From contig OW804099.1 of NCBI GenBank assembly GCA_942159475.1, positions 14,014,162 through 14,078,161 of the forward strand: a stretch of DNA of 64,000 bases, read 5' to 3'. The position numbers and the translations under genes are program-made. How positions within the stretch are numbered: position 1 is the first letter of the stretch; each line of letters opens with the position of its first letter. Source of the stretch: Sthenelais limicola (Eukaryota > Annelida > Polychaeta > Phyllodocida > Sigalionidae). The notes beneath the pieces were generated by a model. The model was not told where the DNA came from and did not search any database. It worked only from the letters and a program-made list of their open reading frames with translations. This document shows, in pieces, positions 31,542 through 42,389 of the stretch.

Positions 31542-32890
31542 TCCCAGTTTAAGTTGGAATAGGAACTTGCTGTTAGTAGTACTATTCGTCCCACATATAA
31601 CCTGCAACCACCTCACAGAAAGGCTATCCGTCCAGTTTAGCGGTCACACCTGTGCAATATGTTACAGGTCCAGCAACTTTAACATTTAATGGGGAGGGCT
31701 GCCCTGCTTTTATGTAGCGGGTCTGTGAAGTAACAGGCGCACGGGTCACCCTCAACCATGATGAGGAGAAGACTAAAATGTTGGACCTTGCCACCCTAAA
31801 GCATAGTGCTGCAGAGAATACTACATGGGTTATGGCTGCTGTCCCACAAAAAAGGAAAAAAAGGGGAAAAAAAGTAACTTGTGGAACAGGTGTAATAGTT
31901 AGAGTAATGAGAAGTTGCATGAATACTTCATGCCGGTGTAGAACCTGGTTTATAAACACTTTGCATTCAACTCAAGAAACCAAGAATTTAAGAGTCTCCA
32001 TGTGGAGACCTCCGTGCAAGAACCAAGAAATAGTACAAAGAATCATGGCTATGTCAGATCAGTTTTGGTTCTAAATGTATTCCTAACCTTATAAAAAATA
32101 AGGGAAGAGACCTTGACAAAAGTGGGGAAAGAGATGACCTTGACTATAGACTGGAAAAGTATAAATATAAGGGGAAGAGAGGTATGACCTTGACAAAAGA
32201 GATGACCTTGACTCAAGTCCGGAAAAGTTTACCATCGGTCAAGATGGCCACACAACCACCATACATACAGTACACACAGTTGTTAGGTAAGTAGGTGGTG
32301 AGGTACACTGTAGGTCAAGAGCACCCACACCATATCACAATATAGCGGTATGTACAGGAGGTGGTGAGGTACAGTGTAGGCCAAGATGGCTGCACCAACA
32401 TACTGTACAGTGGAATGGTAAGCAGGTGTTGAACTCTACTGTAAGTAAAGAGGTAAGAATTAAAAATAAATATGTACACCACATGTACACCATGCGAAAT
32501 GAGCACCCATGTGCCGCCAAATGCGGGTAAAAATTTGTGCGGGCAGGTAAAACCGCCTAGTTACCCGCCCTTCTTGGCTGGTGAATGAAAATGAGCTACA
32601 CAAGAATTGATAGGTCGTCATGAGTCTAGTCTATGGATTCAACTTTATTGGAGGAGTTATGTCTATATATATATTGCAAATAAAAGTGGTGAACTGACGG
32701 AAATCCTGTTAGTAAATTAATATCGTACAAAGAATGGTGTTTTATTATTTACTTGTGTGATTGAAATCACCTCTGACTTCTGTCATTAAAGTGTGAATTG
32801 TGGGCGGGTAAATTTATGTGTCGGTGGGTATTAAATATATGCATTCACCCAGCAAGTTGGCGGGTGGAGAAAAAAGTTGATTTCACACAC
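31542..32890. other. Region without a recognised gene
   Basis: The longest plus-strand frame is 31778-32074 (98 codons with a Lys/Arg-rich 'PQKRKKRGKK' patch and a few Cys). It has no recognisable domain and no support as a gene. A segment near 32520-32880 contains GC-rich 'GGGCGGGTAA'-like motifs in both orientations and may be a worn transposon. Confidence 0.35.
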
Positions 32891-34150
32891 TGCTTAGTGT
32901 TGATCTATAGCACAGCTACCTGACTACTGGACGTGTATGGGTGGCCAATATAAGCAGAGGGCATTACTCTACCAGGCACTAGTATATACCACAGCTACCT
33001 CACTACTGGGGGTGTGTGGTGGGCCAGTGTATACTACAGACATCAGGTACTGATATAAACCAGCTCACTACTGGAGGGGTATGGGTGGCTAGTACAGAGA
33101 GTAATCAGATACTCATGTAAGACCTGACCCAGGGCATGGGCAGGGTGATGGTCAGTTTTTAGTCCCAACTGGTGACTGACCAGTTGATACTAGTCAACAT
33201 GTATCCATGTATATGTACCTCACTACTGGGGGTGTGTGGTGGGCCAGTGTATACTTCAGTCATCAGACACTGATGTAAACCACCAATACCTCACTGAACC
33301 ACACACAGTGGGAGGGAAGGGGCAGGCTGATGGACAGTTTAATAAACCAGGAGGAGTTTGTCAAAACCAGCCCAACACAACATACAAAGACCGGAGTTAG
33401 GCCGGAGAAATGGAAGTTGTGGATGAGGGCTCCCTTCTACAAGATGGAGGTATAGACATTAAGTCTTCATATAAACCACCTCACTACTGCTATGGGTGGC
33501 TAGTATAGTGAATAATCAGATACTCATGTAAGACCTGACCCAGGGCATGGGCAGGGTGACGGTCAGTTCATAGTACAGGTCAGTTTATAGTAGGGTAATT
33601 GTAAAGGTAAATGACAAAGTGTAAGGTAGATCTAGTAATGAATTGAGGCGACGCGAGAAAACATCCACAAGTTGGACAGGCGCTTTTTGTATTTGTATTT
33701 GTAAATTGTACGGCCAAAATGGTAATAATAATAAAAAAAAAAATAGTCCCAACTGGTGACTCACCAGTTGATACTTGTCAACAGCCAACATCATACCTAT
33801 AGGATGAGTAAGTGGCTTGGAGTGAGTGAGTCACTGCCCCACCACTCCACTCCACAGGGGGAGTATGGCAGATCTAGGGCAACTAGGAAGAACACCTGAC
33901 CCCCAATAGGGTCACTATGGAGGCCTAGGGATGCTGCTGCACTCTTCAACTAGACTTGCAATAGACACATATGTAGCATTCTCCTGAATTCAGCCACTGC
34001 ATCATCGGATCTCAAGTGATTTTCATAATCTACTCATCTATGTACCTAAATACTGGGGGTGTGTGGTGGGCCAGTCTATACTAGTCATCAGATACTGATG
34101 TATTACCGCACCACTAAAGAACCACACATAGTGGGAGGGAAGGGGCAGGC
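32891..34150. repeat. Degenerate repeat module ('CTCACTACTGG' family)
   Basis: 'CTCACTACTGG.GG.GT.TGGGTGG' followed by 'AGTAATCAGATACTCATG' and 'GACCTGACCCAGGGCATGGG' recurs about five times at irregular spacing. It recurs once more at 44288-44345. It passes directly into the 70-bp array and is probably its divergent source. Confidence 0.65.
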
Positions 34151-34155
34151 TGATG

Positions 34156-34650
34156 TTTAATGAACCAGTAATGAACCGGTACTCATGTAAGACCTGACCC
34201 AGGGGATGGGCAGGGTGATGGGCTGTTTAATGAACCAGTAATGAACCGGTACTCATGTAAGACCTGACCCAGGGGATGGGCAGGGTGATGGAGAGTTTAA
34301 TGAACCAGTAATGAACCGGTACTCATGTAAGACCTGACCCAGGGGATGGGCAGGGTGATGGAGAGTTTAATGAACCAGTAATGAACCGGTACTCATGTAA
34401 GACCTGACCCAGGGGATGGGCAGGCTGATGGTCTGTTTAATAAACCAGTAAACCGGTACTCATGTAAGACCTGACCCAGGGGATGGGCAGGGTGATGGAG
34501 AGTTTAATGAACCAGTAATGAACCGGTACTCATGTAAGACCTGGCCCAGGGGATGGGGCAGGGTGATGGAGAGTTTAATGAACCAGTAATGAACTGGTAC
34601 TCATGTAAGACCTGACCCAGGGGATGGGCAGGGTGATGGGCTGTTTATAG
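34156..34650. repeat. 70-bp tandem repeat, ~7 copies
   Basis: The unit contains 'GTTTAATGAACCAGTAATGA' and 'ACCTGACCCAGGGGATGGGC'. The seven GACCTGRCCC sites are spaced about 67-73 bp apart. It is non-coding. Confidence 0.9.
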
Positions 34651-34699
34651 TCCCAGCAGGTGCTGGCCCTAATGAAGGGTCAATACTGGTGTGTGACTG

Positions 34700-34890
34700 G
34701 AGTAATAGCAGGATCAGTTTTTGGAGACTTTGTCTCACAGCTCACTCTATCTAACACTGCTGGGCGGCCGAGGGCCTCATATAGAATCAGATCGAGAAGG
34801 AAATATCAATGTGAGAGTTGTGATGATGCCTTGTACTCATACAACTCTAACCTGACTCAACATCAGACAGGCTGTCCAGAATCAATTTGA
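34700..34890 (+). CDS. Candidate terminal exon with one C2HC finger
   Basis: An open frame ends at 34890 with 'YQCESCDDALYSYNSNLTQH' followed by QTGC, which fits C-x2-C-x13-H-x3-C, a C2HC-type finger. A CAG acceptor-like site after a pyrimidine-rich stretch (TTTGTCTCACAG) ends near 34740, so the exon may start there; the upstream part of the frame overlaps repeat-derived sequence. No partner exon is identified. It could be a real small terminal exon or a fragment carried by the repeat mosaic. Confidence 0.35.
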
Positions 34891-34970
34891 CTGGTGACCC
34901 AAGATATCAGAGGTATATATCATGAAGTTAATCAAGCTAATGTAAAAATTTAAGTTAATACAGAAATGAC

Positions 34971-35025
34971 CACTGAGGAAGGCGACAACCAATCTCCGAA
35001 ACTTGTATGGTCGTGAGTAAATAAA
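34971..35025 (+). mobile_element. CTGAnGA-hairpin-GAAAC retroposon tail motif (copy d)
   Basis: CTGAGGA (34973-34979) is followed by a GGCGA/TCTCC stem (34981-34985, 34993-34997, one mismatch), GAAAC, and AATAAACAACAAAAAG as tail. Confidence 0.5.
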
Positions 35026-35119
35026 CAACAAAAAGAAAACTTTATCTCTCAGTGTCTTATTGGGTATTGTGTCAATCTTATACCATCCTAATACAGAAAT
35101 GGTTGATGATTCTATACTG

Positions 35120-35632
35120 TGTTACACTAGCAGGTGTAGGCCCTTAATGAAGGGTCAGTGTTACACTAGCAGGTGTAGGCCCTTAATGAAGGGTCAGTGG
35201 TACACTAGCAGGTGTAGGCCCTTAATGAAGGGTCAGTGTTACACTAGCAGGTGTAGGCCCTTAATGAAGGGTCAGTGGTACACTAGCAGGTGTAGGCCCT
35301 TAATGAAGGGTCAGTGGTACACTAGCAGGTGTAGGCCCTTAATGAAGGGTCAGTGGTACACTAGCAGGTGTAGGCCCTTAATGAAGGGTCAGTGGTACAC
35401 TAGCAGGTGTAGGCCCTTAATGAAGGGTCAGTGTTACCCTAGCAGGTGTAGGCCCTTAATGAAGGGTCAGTGTTACACTAGCAGGTGTAGGCCCTTAATG
35501 AAGGGTCAGTGGTACACTAGCAGGTGTAGGCCCTTAATGAAGGGTCAGTGGTACACTAGCAGGTGTAGGCCCTTAATGAAGGGTCAGTGGTACACTAGCA
35601 GGTGTAGGCCCTTAATGAAGGGTCAGTGCTAG
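35120..35632. repeat. 39-bp tandem repeat, 13 copies (array 1)
   Basis: The unit contains 'ACACTAGCAGGTGTAGGCCC' and 'TTAATGAAGGGTCAGTG'. Period is 39 bp, with near identity between copies. Its open plus frame (repeat YTSRCRPLMKGQ) is a by-product of the period. The unit is related to unique sequence at 34644-34680 ('GCAGGTGCTGGCCCTAATGA'). Confidence 0.95.
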
Positions 35633-35639
35633 TATGTGA

Positions 35640-37386
35640 CTGGGGTAATAACAGAATCAATGTGTTGAGACTGAAGGGAGACTTATATCTACTGTTTGCA
35701 CTATTACAAAGGTAAGAAACCCTTACTCTACATCGGTGAGAAATAGAGCAGGGGATGAAGTGGAAGTACATCAATCAGAGCTACTTATATACAGCAAGTA
35801 ATGGTAAGTGTACAGACCCGTCCATTGCATCTGGTGCATCAAACAGTTTAAGAAATGGTCTGCTTGACCAACACATGACCCAATTGTAAAGGTATGCACG
35901 GCAACCTTGCAACATGCCCTTCAGATTGCCCAAGATGAGCAATCTGTAACTAAAACAATGGCACTCCATGAAGAGTCAGTGCTGGTATGTGACTGGAGGG
36001 TAACAGAGTCAATCTGTTGTGTCCGCAGAGGGAGTTTTCAAACCTCAGTGTGTTGAGTCTGCGGGGGTGGTTTGTACACAGATCACTGTGTGGAGTATGG
36101 GGGGTGTCTTCATGGCACACTCACTGTGTGCAGTATGGAGGGTGACTTATATCTTCTGTTCACTCTGATACAACGGTAAGAAACCCTTACCCTATATCAG
36201 TGAGAAATAGAGCAGGGTATGATGTGGAAGTACATCAGAGCTACTTATATACAGCAAGTAATGGTAAGTGTAATAAGGAATAGTGTACAGACCTAGCTCT
36301 CATTGCATCTGGTTAGAAGAAGCAGGAAACAGGTTAAGATAAGAAAACTGAACGACTATAGAAGGAAAACAGTCAAAGAAGCTTCTGGGGATGTTATGAA
36401 TAGGTCCACCTGCATTATTATTATATTCTTATATAGTAGCATATAGTTGTATGCTACATGCAGGCATTGAGCAGACTTTGCCAAAACAAGGGTGAGCTGG
36501 TGTAAACCTATGTAGATTGTATTATATAATTAGTGGAGGAGGTCTATGGGCAATGCTATCTGGATGAACTGGCGCAGACATTCAGAAATGGTCTGCTTGA
36601 CCAACAAATGGCCCAATTGTAAAGGCATGCGCCAAAACCTTGCAACATGCCCTTCAGATTGCCCAAGATGAGCAATCTGTAACTAAAACAATGGCACTCC
36701 ATGAAGAGTCAGTGCTGGTATGTGACTGGAGGGTAACAGAGTCAATCTGTTGTGTCCGCAGAGGGGGTTCTCAAACCTCAGTGTGTTGAGTCTGCGGGGG
36801 TGGTTTGTACACAGATCACTGTGTGGAGTATGGGGGGTGTCTTCATGGCACACTCACTGTGTGCAGTATGGAGGGTGACTTACATCTTCTGTTCACTCTG
36901 ATACAACGGTAAGAAAGCCTTACCCTATATCAGTGAGAAATAGAGCAGGGGATGATGTGGAAGTACATCAGAGCTACTTATATACAGCAAGTAATGGTAA
37001 GTGTAATAAGGAATAGTGTACAGACCTAGCTCTCATTGCATCTGGTTAGAAGAAGCAGGAAACAGGTTAAGATAAGAAAACTGAACGACTATAGAAGGAA
37101 AACAGTCAAAGAAGCTTCTGGGGATGTTATGAATAGGTACACCTGCATTATTATTATATTCTTATATAGTAGCATATAGTTGTATGCTACATGCAGGCAT
37201 TGAGCAGACTTTGCCAAAACAAGGGTGAGCTGGTGTAAACCTATGTAGATTGTATTATATAATTAGTGGAGGAGGTCTATGGGCAATGCTATCTGGATGA
37301 ACTGGCGCAGACATTCAGAAATGGTCTGCTTGACCAACAAATGGCCCAATTGTAAAGGCATGCGCCAAAACCTTGCAAAATATGAG
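35640..37386. repeat. 733-bp tandem duplication (two copies plus partials)
   Basis: Copies start at 35851, 36584 and 37318 (partial, to about 37386), 733-734 bp apart and nearly identical. A shorter relative precedes at 35640-35850. Each copy contains a decayed gag segment, a 'GACTGGAGGGTAACAGAGTC' module, and GGTAAGAAACCC and GGTAAGTGTA donor-like sites. Confidence 0.9.
36537..36705 (+). pseudogene. LTR-retrotransposon gag fragment (in the 733-bp repeat)
   Basis: On the plus strand 'VYGQCYLDELAQTFRNGLLD' is followed by 'QQMAQL', a stop, 'RHAPK' and, after a one-base shift, 'LQHALQIAQDEQSVTKTM'. The pattern 'F..GL.D......L....P.TL..A...A' matches the C-terminal half of Ty3-type gag. A sister copy lies in the preceding unit (35840-35965) and part of one at 37270-37380. 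All are broken. Confidence 0.55.
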
Positions 37387-37587
37387 CTGTGGGAGGTTAA
37401 GTTTCTTGGATATATGAGGTTACATGTGGAAGGCCAGACACACAGTGTTCACTTCAGTATGCCTGTAGCCGCAGGCATGTGTTACTGTAAGAGTTATTTC
37501 AACTGTAAACAACAGCATCAAAACTAATTGCAACAACTAATTAGGCCCTGTTGCCTACATAGTAAAACAAGCCTCCTTGTAGCCATC

Positions 37588-38085
37588 TCTAGATGAGACC
37601 ACCGATGCCTTATATCTGTTCAAACCAGCTGTCTTAATAATACAAACGATGTATGACTAGTCTGACAAGGCAGGCATAGGCTACGGAGCTTGAGCAAGTG
37701 GGAATCCCGGCTACGCCCTCTGACCTTTAGTATTGTGTAAGAAATAAAAGTTCTATAATAATATAATAATAAAGTTAAGTTAACTATGCTAAATAACAGC
37801 AGCAGCATGGAGCACTGCACCTGGGGAGAATAGTGTAAGATGGTCCAAGTCACCAAAGTAGAAAATCACAACAGTATTGGTTGGACTCCAAGGGCATTAC
37901 TCTACAGCTAGATATCAAGAGCAAGGTGGGACACCACTCCAGGGAAGGAGACTGCGGTAAAGAGTGTAAAATCAGTAAAGATGCCCACGAGAAGGTTTCA
38001 CAATTGTATATACAACTGTAGCATCTACAGACCTTCATGCTGGGAGAAAACAATCAGCAAGAAAGCAAATGGTAGAGCTATTTGA
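37588..38085. repeat. 526-bp tandem duplication, copy 1 (split by an insertion)
   Basis: Matches 39490-39984 at about 98 percent. The remaining 31 bp of the unit (GCCCTACCAAAAAGATACTT and flanks) lie at 39460-39490, after the inserted 1374 bp. Confidence 0.9.
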
Positions 38086-39459
38086 TGTAAATAAGTTACA
38101 TAAGTGCACACCCAATATAACCCACCTAATGATTTAATCTCATTACTGATTTAATTGCGTAATTAGTTAATTGATTCTTGATGATTTGATCTTATTACTG
38201 ATTTGATTGCTTAATTAGTTAATGGATTATTGTTTAATTCAATTACTAATTATATTCCTGGATTTGTTTTATTTTTACTCGTATCTTGGTTAAAGTACAT
38301 TCCTGGATTAGTTTTAATATTACTCTGTTCTTGGACTATAACATAAGGCTGATGTCTATAGTTTTGTTTCCTTATACCAGCCTGTGCTACGGAAACTTTA
38401 GACAATTGTTCTCACGAATGGTCTACTTCCGTTGCACCCTGGATATCAAGTTAAATTTTATATGCCTAAATACCTTGACAGTCAAGTCAGTTTGGGAATG
38501 CAGGACAATAATTATCACAGTGCGCGTACCAGCATAGATGTATTTTATCGGTAATCTGCAACCTTTTCCAGTAACCCCAGTGGCCACCACACGCGGATCG
38601 AAATTCCGCTCCCAGGCCCTATCGTTTAATTCATACCAATAAAACTGTCTCCCTGTGGGTGGCAAGACGCGCACCTGTCTATGGCTGGCTGAACAGGACC
38701 AATTAATATCAAAACCAGCACACAGACAAGTGTGCCTATATTAAACTAATATAATTTCTCATATGCATCCTTGGTCCTGAGCTACCAGTATTTCTATAAC
38801 CTATTATTTTATGACTTTCTATATAACCTTTAAATCACTGACTTCTTGGTATTGGGGAAAAGGCACTATTTTTCTAAGTATGCTGGTATTTTCGATTATA
38901 ATGTACCATGTTTATTTCTTGCGTTATCTTACTGATTATGCTTTAGTTTTTGGAAACCAACATCAAGAGATGGTCCTCTCCTTACAGAAGCATGGGGTTA
39001 AAGCACTTTGGTTTATACGTTTTGGTCTGTGAACTTGCGCTGCGTGGGGTAACCATACGTTATCCCCCATGTCAGGCCCTGGAAATTACAATCTAAATTA
39101 TAGTGGAGGGCAATTATGTGAGCCCTAGTATAAGAACCTTGTGTGCGTGAGAGAGGGACACATTCTGGAGGCTGTGGAGGTATTCAGTTAGTATACGTGA
39201 CTAGCTGATATACTGACAATTCTATTGACTACATCTTACTATACCTTATAACATTGGACTTCAATACACATCTATACCTAAAACCTCCAGTCTTCATTTG
39301 TTTGTCATTTGACAACCACCATCTTCTCCAGTTAACAAAGGGACTTCCACACAACGAGAAGTACCCTAAATTACCTTGCTAATTAGCAATTAGCTAATTA
39401 GCAATTTCCGATCACTTAATTTAAAGTAAAGTTCTACAGATTTGACCCCCTTTGTTACA
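38086..39459. mobile_element. Solo-LTR-like insertion, 1374 bp
   Basis: It interrupts copy 1 of the 526-bp duplication at a point where copy 2 is continuous ('AGCTATTTGAGCCCTACC'). The insert begins TGTAA and ends TTACA, the TG...CA form of LTR ends. The flanking 4 bp are TTGA on the left and CTGA on the right, a target duplication with one change. No coding region is inside. A TATA-like GTATAAGAACC occurs at 39128. The insertion itself is firm; calling it an LTR is an inference from its ends and length, and the strand is unknown. Confidence 0.6.
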
Positions 39460-39489
39460 CTGAGCCCTACCAAAAAGATACTTTAAGTA

Positions 39490-40013
39490 GATGAGACCCC
39501 CGATGCCTTATATCTATTCAAACCAGCTGTCTTAATAATACAAATGATGTATGACTAGTCTGACAAGGCAGGCATAGGCTACGGAGCTTGAGCAAGTGGG
39601 AATCCCGGCTACGCCCTCTGACCTTTAGTATTGTGTAAGAAATAAAAGTTCTATAATAATATAATTATAAAGTTAAGTTAACTATGCTAAATAACAGCAG
39701 CAGCATGGAGCACTGCACCTGGGGAGAATAGTGTAAGATGGTCCAAGTCACCAAAGTAGAAAATCACAACAGTATTGGTTGGACTCCAAGGGCATTACAC
39801 TACAGCTAGATATCAAAAGCAAGGTGGGACACCACTCTAGGGAAGGAGACTGCGGTAAAGAGTGTAAAATCAGTAAAGATGCCCACGAGAAGGTTTCACA
39901 ATTGTATATACAACTGTAGCATCTACAGACCTTCATGCTGGGAGAAAACAATCAGCAAGAAAGCAAATGGTAGAGCTATTTGAGCCCTACCAAAAAGATA
40001 CTTTACGTAGATT
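39490..40013. repeat. 526-bp tandem duplication, copy 2 (uninterrupted)
   Basis: Intact unit, including the site where copy 1 holds its insertion. The junction sequence 'GAGCCCTACCAAAAAGATAC' occurs on both sides (39462 and 39983). Confidence 0.9.
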
Positions 40014-40149
40014 AGACTGCACCTGGGGAGGATGGTGAAAGATGGTGATCTATGTATGACCAGCCTGGCAAGGCACTGGCTACAGTTCCAGCAGGTGGAG
40101 ACACTATTGGACCACATATTTGTTGTGTAAGTTATCTATGCTCACTACA

Positions 40150-41085
40150 CTACAGGTAGATAACAGCAGCCAGGTGCACTACAGCTCCAGTGAAGGAGAC
40201 TGAGGTAATCACTACACTACAGGTAGATAACAGCAGCCAGGTGCACACAGCTCCAGCTCACTACACTACAGGTAGATAACAGCAGCCAGGTGCACACAGC
40301 TCCACTACAGGTAGATAACAGCAGCCAGGTGCACACAGCTCCAATACAGGTAGATAACAGCAGCCAGGTGCACACAGCTCCAGCTCACTACACTACAGGT
40401 AGATAACAGCAGCCAGGTGCACACAGCTACACTACAGGTAGATAACAGCAGCCAGGTACACACAGCTCCACTACAGGTAGATAACAGCAGCCAGGTGCAC
40501 ACAGCTCCACTACAGGTAGATAACAGCAGCCAGGTGCACACAGCTCCACTACAGGTAGATAACAGCAGCCAGGTGCACACAGCTCCACTACAGGTAGATA
40601 ACAGCAGCCAGGTGCACACAGCTCCACTACAGGTAGATAACAGCAGCCAGGTGCACACAGCTCCACTACAGGTAGATAACAGCAGCCAGGTGCACACAGC
40701 TCCACTACAGGTAGATAACAGCAGCCAGGTGCACACAGCTCCACTACAGGTAGATAACAGCAGCCAGGTGCACACAGCTCCACTACAGGTAGATAACAGC
40801 AGCCAGGTGCACACAGCTCCACTACAGGTAGATAACAGCAGCCAGGTGCACACAGTTCCAGCTCACTACACTACAGGTAGATAACAGCAGCCAGGTGCAC
40901 ACAGCTCCAGCTCACTACACTACAGGTAGATAACAGCAGCCAGGTGCACACAGCTCCACTACAGGTAGATAACAGCAGCCAGGTGCACACAGCTCCACTA
41001 CAGGTAGATAACAGCAGCCAGGTGCACACAGCTCCAGCTCACTACACTACAGGTAGATAACAGCAGCCAGGTGCACACAGCTCCA
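40150..41085. repeat. 39-bp tandem repeat, ~22 copies (array 2)
   Basis: The unit contains 'CTACAGGTAGATAACAGCAG' and 'CCAGGTGCACACAGCTCCA'. Ten consecutive copies at 40479-40868 are almost identical. Several outer copies carry an extra ~10 bp (GCTCACTACA). Period 39 keeps frames open on both strands, giving ORFs of up to 182 codons that I do not accept as genes. Confidence 0.95.
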
Positions 41086-41345
41086 GTGAAGGAGACTGAG
41101 GTAAGTGTGTAAAGGGAAATCAGTATAACCCCTGTGTCCATTGCATATTCATTCCAGACACTTGCTACAGAGTTCCAGGTACTGAAACTGTTAGATCATA
41201 TTTACTGAGGTAAGAGTGTAAAGGGAAATAAGTAATGTGTTGTCACACGATTTTGGATTCTATAATCCGCAAAATCTTACCCTGTCTTGTGGGAACGGAA
41301 CTGTGTTCCCTAAAGTATGTTCTCGAGTAAACCCTGGTTCAGAAC

Positions 41346-42262
41346 AGTAGTGAATGTAAGCGGGCAGGGTACTATGGTACAATGAGTGTGTCTGGCCTGG
41401 TGGATGGTGCTCCAGTGAAGGAGACTGAGGTAAGGGTGTAAAGTACAGTAACAACACCCACAAGTAGTGAATGTAAGCAGGCAGGGTACTATGGTACAAT
41501 GAGTGTGTCTGCCCTGGTGGATGGTGCTCCAGTGAAGGAGTCTGAGGTAAGGGTGTAAAGTACAGTAACAACACCCACAAGTAGTGAATGTAAGCAGGCA
41601 GGGTACTATGGTACAATGAGTGTGTCTGGCCTGGTGGATGGTGCTCCAGTGAAGGAGTCTGAGGTAAGGGTGTAAAGTACAGTAACAACACCCACAAGTA
41701 GTGAATGTAAGCAGGCAGGGTACTATGGTACAATGAGTGTGTCTGCCCTGGTGGATGGTGCTCCAGTGAAGGAGACTGAGGTAAGGGTGTAAAGTACAGT
41801 AACAACACCCACAAGTAGTGAATGTAAGCGGGCAGGGTACTATGGTACAATGAGTGTGTCTGGCCTGGTGGATGGTGCTCCAGTGAAGGAGTCTGAGGTA
41901 AGGGTGTAAAGTACAGTAACAACACCCACAAGTAGTGAATGTAAGCAGGCAGGGTACTATGGTACAATGAGTGTGTCTGCCCTGGTGGATGGTGCTCCAG
42001 TGAAGGAGACTGAGGTAAGAGTGTAAAGTACAGTAACAACACCCACAAGTAGTGAATGTAAGCAGGCAGGGTACTATGGTACAATGAGTGTGTCTGGCCT
42101 GGTGGATGGTGCTCCAGTGAAGGAGACTGAGGTAAGAGTGTAAAGTACAGTAACACAACCCACAAGTAGTGAATGTAAGCAGGCAGGGTACTATGGTACA
42201 ATGAGTGTGTCTGGCCTGGTGGATGGTGCTCCAGTGAAGGAGACTGAGGTAAGGGTGTAAAG
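41346..42262. repeat. 117-bp tandem repeat, 8 copies
   Basis: AGTAGTGAATGTAAGC recurs at 41346, 41463, 41580, 41697, 41814, 41931, 42048 and 42165, exactly 117 bp apart. Variants GGCCTGG/GCCCTGG and GAGACTG/GAGTCTG partly alternate. One plus frame reads 'GYYGTMSVSGLVDGAPVKE' and ends at a GAG|GTAAGG donor-like site in each unit. Two minus frames stay open over 900 bp only because the unit is open and 117 is a multiple of three. Confidence 0.95.
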
Positions 42263-42389
42263 TGAAATTATGATATTTGCCTTTAATGAAATAAAAAAAA
42301 ACCCAGTAGAGCTGAGCGACCAGCACACAGTGTCCACCGACCGGCAGAGTACAAGGGATATGTGTATGATAGTGTATATGATACTGGAA

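Noticed and set aside
40305..40884. ORFs of 182, 155 and 131 codons over the 39-bp array
   Set aside because: Open on both strands, periodic, no start context or splice evidence.
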